Below are positions 61,515 to 64,000 of a DNA stretch of 64,000 nt, piece by piece. The notes beneath the pieces were generated by a model. The model did not search any database. It was not told the origin of the DNA and saw only the letters and a list, made by a program, of their open reading frames with translations. The stretch is from Meiothermus ruber DSM 1279 (GTDB lineage: Bacteria; Deinococcota; Deinococci; Deinococcales; Thermaceae): positions 2,914,001 through 2,978,000 of the forward strand of contig NC_013946.1 of the NCBI RefSeq assembly GCF_000024425.1, read 5' to 3'. The translations under genes were made by a program, and so were the position numbers. The number at the start of each line of letters is the position of its first letter. Positions within the stretch are counted from its first letter, which is position 1.

Positions 61515-62930
61515 TCACAACCCCTCCTCGGCCAGCCGCACCGCCTTGACCATGGCCTGGGCCTTGTTCAAGCACTCCTGGTACTCGGCCATCGGATTGG
61601 AGTCGTAGACCACCCCCGCCCCCGCCTGGATGTGCATCTGCCCACCAGCCACCACGATGGTTCGCAGGGTCAGGGCCATGTCCATGTGCCCGTCGTAGGC
61701 CACATAGCCAAAAGCCCCCCCGTACGCGCCCCGACGGGCGGGCTCGAGCTCCTCGATAATCTCCATGGCCCGGATCTTGGGGGCCCCCGAGACGGTGCCC
61801 ATCGGCAAGACCGCGGCCAGGGCGTCGAGCGGGGTTTTGTCCTCGCAGAGCTCGCCCTCCACGGTCGAGACGATGTGCATCACGTGCGAGTAGTTCTCCA
61901 CCTTCATAAGTTCGCGGGGCCGCACGCTGCCATAGCGGCAGACCCGGCCCAGGTCGTTGCGCGAAAGGTCCACCAGCATCACGTGCTCGGCCCGCTCCTT
62001 TTCGTCGGACAGCAGCTCTTCGGCCAGGGCCTGGTCTTCAGCAGCATCCCGGCCCCGCCGGCGGGTTCCGGCGATGGGGCGGGTCACCACCCGCTGCCCA
62101 TCGGAGCGCAGCAGGCTCTCGGGGCTGCTCGAGACCAGGGTCACCTCGCCCAGTTCCAGGTAGCCCATGTAGGGGCTGGGGTTCACCGAGCGCAGGGCGC
62201 GGTAGACAGCAAAGGGGTGCACCTGCAGGGGGGCCGAGATGCGCAGCGAGGGCACCACCTGGAAGATGTCGCCGGCCCGGATGTACTCGAGCGCTTTCTC
62301 CACCATCTGCTCGTACTCAGCCTGGGTAACGTTCTGGCTGAACTCCACCCGCCGCCCGGCCCGTTCGCCCGGCACCCCCGGCAGCGGCCCGCTGAGCTTC
62401 TTCTCGGCCCAGGCGATGCGCTCCAGGGCCTGGGCCCGCTCGTCCTCCAGGGCCGGGGCCACGATGTGGAGCTGCTGCTTGAACTGGTCAAATACAATCA
62501 GGACTTCCGGCTCGATAAACAGCAGGTCGGGAATGCCCAGCAGGTCGGGCTTCTGGTTGGGCAGGCGCTCGTAGTAGCGGATGAGGTCGTAGGCCGCGTA
62601 GCCCACCGCACCGCCCCAGAACAGGGGCAGGTCGGGGTCGGGCTGGATGGGCCGGTGGATGGCCTGGTAGAGGGTGCGCAGGGGATCCTGGGTCGCCAGC
62701 GGCCGGCCATTCAGGGTAAAAACCCCCTCCTTCAGCCGCCAGATGTGGCGGGCCCCCACCCCCACAAAGCTCCAGCGGGCCCAGGCCTTGCCCCCCTCCA
62801 CCGACTCCAGCAAAAAGCTGGGACTGGCCTTCTCCGAGAGCTTCAGGTAGGCCGTGACGGGGGTCTCGAGGTCGGCCAGCAGGGTTTTCTTGACCGGGAT
62901 GGTGGGCTTGGTTAGGTGTGCAATGGGCAT
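61515..62930 (-). CDS. trpE: Anthranilate synthase component I
   Basis: A 471-residue chorismate-using enzyme, the first committed step to tryptophan. The N-terminal domain carries LLES at residues 40-43, the tryptophan feedback-inhibition motif. The catalytic domain shows PIAGTRRRG, the LSDEKERAEHVMLVDLSRNDLGRV chorismate/Mg site, and AGAGVVYDSNPMAEYQE. AGGAGAGC precedes ATG 62930. It is preceded by a Trp-rich leader peptide and an attenuator, and followed by the AroQ gene after 56 bp. Confidence 0.95.
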   Translation of the reverse strand: MPIAHLTKPTIPVKKTLLADLETPVTAYLKLSEKASPSFLLESVEGGKAWARWSFVGVGARHIWRLKEGVFTLNGRPLATQDPLRTLYQAIHRPIQPDPDLPLFWGGAVGYAAYDLIRYYERLPNQKPDLLGIPDLLFIEPEVLIVFDQFKQQLHIVAPALEDERAQALERIAWAEKKLSGPLPGVPGERAGRRVEFSQNVTQAEYEQMVEKALEYIRAGDIFQVVPSLRISAPLQVHPFAVYRALRSVNPSPYMGYLELGEVTLVSSSPESLLRSDGQRVVTRPIAGTRRRGRDAAEDQALAEELLSDEKERAEHVMLVDLSRNDLGRVCRYGSVRPRELMKVENYSHVMHIVSTVEGELCEDKTPLDALAAVLPMGTVSGAPKIRAMEIIEELEPARRGAYGGAFGYVAYDGHMDMALTLRTIVVAGGQMHIQAGAGVVYDSNPMAEYQECLNKAQAMVKAVRLAEEGL

Positions 62931-62949
62931 CTGCTCTCCTTTAGCAATA

Positions 62950-62979
62950 AAAAAATCCCCCTGAGGAAAGCCCCAGGGG
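62950..62979 (-). terminator. trp attenuator hairpin
   Basis: On the minus strand CCCCTG (62979-62974) and CAGGGG (62963-62958) pair around a 10-base interval that can add further GG/CC pairs, followed by ATTTTTTTATTG, a perfect T tract. It lies between the leader peptide stop (63003) and the trpE ribosome site. An upstream stem GGTAGC/GTTACC (around GGTC) overlaps the first arm and could act as antiterminator. Confidence 0.85.
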
Positions 62980-63002
62980 TAACGACCGCTACCGTCCCAG
63001 GG

Positions 63003-63047
63003 CTATCCGGGCCACCACCAACCCTTGACGAGCGCGATCGGTACCAT
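63003..63047 (-). CDS. trpL: trp operon leader peptide with three tandem Trp codons
   Basis: ATG 63047, preceded by GGAGGC at 63056-63051, encodes MVPIALVKGWWWPG and stops at TAG 63005-63003. Three consecutive TGG codons in 14, just before a T-tract hairpin and trpE, are the hallmark of attenuation by ribosome stalling when charged tRNA-Trp is scarce. The peptide is too short for routine gene callers. Confidence 0.9.
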   Translation of the reverse strand: MVPIALVKGWWWPG

Positions 63048-63128
63048 CTGGCCTCCAGTCTGCGCTATGGGCGGCCAGAATGCAAGTGGTTCTGTACGCC
63101 GGCCCCACAAAACGATAGGCTAAGGCCG

Positions 63129-63926
63129 ATGCGCTGGCTTACCTTCGATTTTGACGGCACCCTGGCGGACTGGCCTTTTCGCCGCCTGATGCGGCCCCAC
63201 ATGGAGGCTTTGCTAGCAGAGCCTACCATCCGCCAGGCCCTGCGGAGGGAGTACCTGCGCCGCCTGGCCCAGGGCGACCCCACCAAGGTGTACGACTGGG
63301 GCGATATTCACCGGGCTGTGCGGGAGCAACTGGGACTTCCGCCGGTCTTCCCCAACATTGCCCAGGTGCTCGCCGAGGCGAAGCTGCCGCCAGGGCTGCT
63401 TTATCCCGATGTGCCGGCAGGTCTGGCCGCCCTGCGCGCCCAGGGTTATCGGATTGCGGTGGCCACCAACGGCCTGGCCAGGTATCAGCAGGTGTTGGTA
63501 GACAGGCTCAACATCACCTACGACCGGCTACTGGCCCCGGATATCTCGCAGGCCCTCAAGCCCGACCCGGCTTTCTGGAACCCCCTGCGCCGCGAATCGG
63601 TGGAAAAAATTGTGCACGTGGGCGATCTGCTCAGCCAGGACATCTGGGGGGCCAACGCCGCCGGCCTGGGAGCGGTCTGGATCTGGCGCACCATGCCCCA
63701 GGACTGGCGCGAAACCCCGGTGCTCGAGCGCACCCAGCGGCCTGACCTCGCCAGCGTCATCGCCGCCAGGGTAGAAAGCGAGTTAGAAGAGCACGGCCTA
63801 GTGGTTCCGGTTCGCCCCCCCACCCCACCCCAGCCCGACCACATCGTGGCCGACCTGGAAGAACTGCAGATCGTACTGAACAGCGCATCAACCACCCCCT
63901 CCCCTTCGCAGCTTTGCAGCGGGTAG
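63129..63926 (+). CDS. HAD-superfamily hydrolase
   Basis: A 265-residue HAD phosphatase-like protein. Motif I is FDFDGTLADW (nucleophile Asp near residue 7), motif II is VATNG, motif III is the Lys in LKPDP, and motif IV is HVGDLLSQDIWGANAAG. A helical cap lies between I and II. The C-terminal 50 residues are Pro-rich and then acidic (PPTPPQPDHIVADLEELQIVL). It is divergent from the trp leader, and its stop codon forms part of the -10 box of the next gene. Substrate unknown. Confidence 0.85.
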   Translation: MRWLTFDFDGTLADWPFRRLMRPHMEALLAEPTIRQALRREYLRRLAQGDPTKVYDWGDIHRAVREQLGLPPVFPNIAQVLAEAKLPPGLLYPDVPAGLAALRAQGYRIAVATNGLARYQQVLVDRLNITYDRLLAPDISQALKPDPAFWNPLRRESVEKIVHVGDLLSQDIWGANAAGLGAVWIWRTMPQDWRETPVLERTQRPDLASVIAARVESELEEHGLVVPVRPPTPPQPDHIVADLEELQIVLNSASTTPSPSQLCSG

Positions 63927-63934
63927 AATCCAGC

Positions 63935-64000
63935 ATGGTTTTTACCCTCACCCGCTACCCCATAATCCAGGCCCCCATGGCCGGTGGGGCCACCACGCCC
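63935..64000 (+). CDS. Nitronate monooxygenase-like flavoprotein, N-terminus (partial)
   Basis: Only 22 codons are in the window, from ATG 63935: MVFTLTRYPIIQAPMAGGAT and TP. The PIIQAPMAGG start is characteristic of nitronate monooxygenase/2-nitropropane dioxygenase-type FMN proteins. TAGAAT (63924-63929), partly made of the upstream stop codon, lies 5 bases before ATG, a leaderless start. The rest of the gene lies beyond the window. Confidence 0.75.
   Translation, partial: MVFTLTRYPIIQAPMAGGATTP

Overview
This window looks like chromosome of a thermophilic Deinococcus-Thermus bacterium, most likely Meiothermus. The reasons are the high G+C, the very frequent CTCGAG words, the gene content, and the many genes whose start codon sits 5-10 bases after a TANNNT -10 box (leaderless mRNAs). 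I saw no rRNA, tRNA, CRISPR array, complete insertion sequence or prophage. The window opens in the 3' end of a LysR-type regulator gene and closes in the 5' end of a nitronate monooxygenase-like gene.

Layout. 0.26-1.8 kb: a DUF3422 membrane protein preceded by an overlapping 50-codon small ORF with its own promoter. 1.9-6.3 kb: a redox/metal cluster (TDT/SLAC1-family transporter, thioredoxin reductase, DUF2946 protein, PCuAC copper chaperone, small membrane ORF, membrane-TlpA fusion, CsoR-family repressor) tied together by three near-identical ATAYCCCCTGGGGRTAT palindromes at its promoters. The repressor has a Cys-Tyr-Cys pattern that resembles persulfide-sensing CstR more than copper-sensing CsoR. 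6.3-10.3 kb: a P-type ATPase and two universal-stress proteins. 10.4-19.3 kb: pdxH, a YgjP-like peptidase, glpD, an ABC ATPase, a phosphoribosyltransferase, a prolyl oligopeptidase, an EamA transporter and another Usp. 19.4-22.4 kb: a stress cluster (BTAD regulator, VLRF1-type release-factor homologue, Hsp20, DUF4383). 22.5-27.9 kb: a GbsR-regulated ABC system combining two FtsX-type permeases, an ATPase, a LolA-like protein and a predicted outer-membrane protein.

27.9-36 kb: a histidine phosphatase, a secreted GH13 glycosidase, a broken nucleotidyltransferase, EamA, glyA, a 2OG-Fe(II) oxygenase and a class III aminotransferase. 36.1-45.3 kb is an accessory region: the polyamine transporter operon potABCD is flanked by two lipoprotein loci that share a nearly identical 95-bp leader. 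It also holds a MITE-like element (a second copy lies at 17.7 kb), a split papain-like gene, a duplicated gene tail and a decayed Phd/PIN toxin-antitoxin module. 45.4-49.9 kb: a serine hydrolase, a second class III aminotransferase, a threonine dehydratase-like enzyme and a GNAT enzyme. 49.9-55.3 kb: gyrB, a conserved hypothetical, an amidase and a small membrane protein.

55.2-63.1 kb is a minus-strand tryptophan cluster. A leader peptide with three consecutive Trp codons and an attenuator hairpin precede trpE, a chorismate mutase gene and trpG. An intact VapBC-type pair and three family 2 glycosyltransferases then separate these from trpD and an LpxB-related gene. The strongest candidates for new biology are the three-operator CsoR/CstR-like regulon, the duplicated lipoprotein leader around potABCD, and the Lol-like export module. 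All functions are inferred from reading the sequence; no database search was run.
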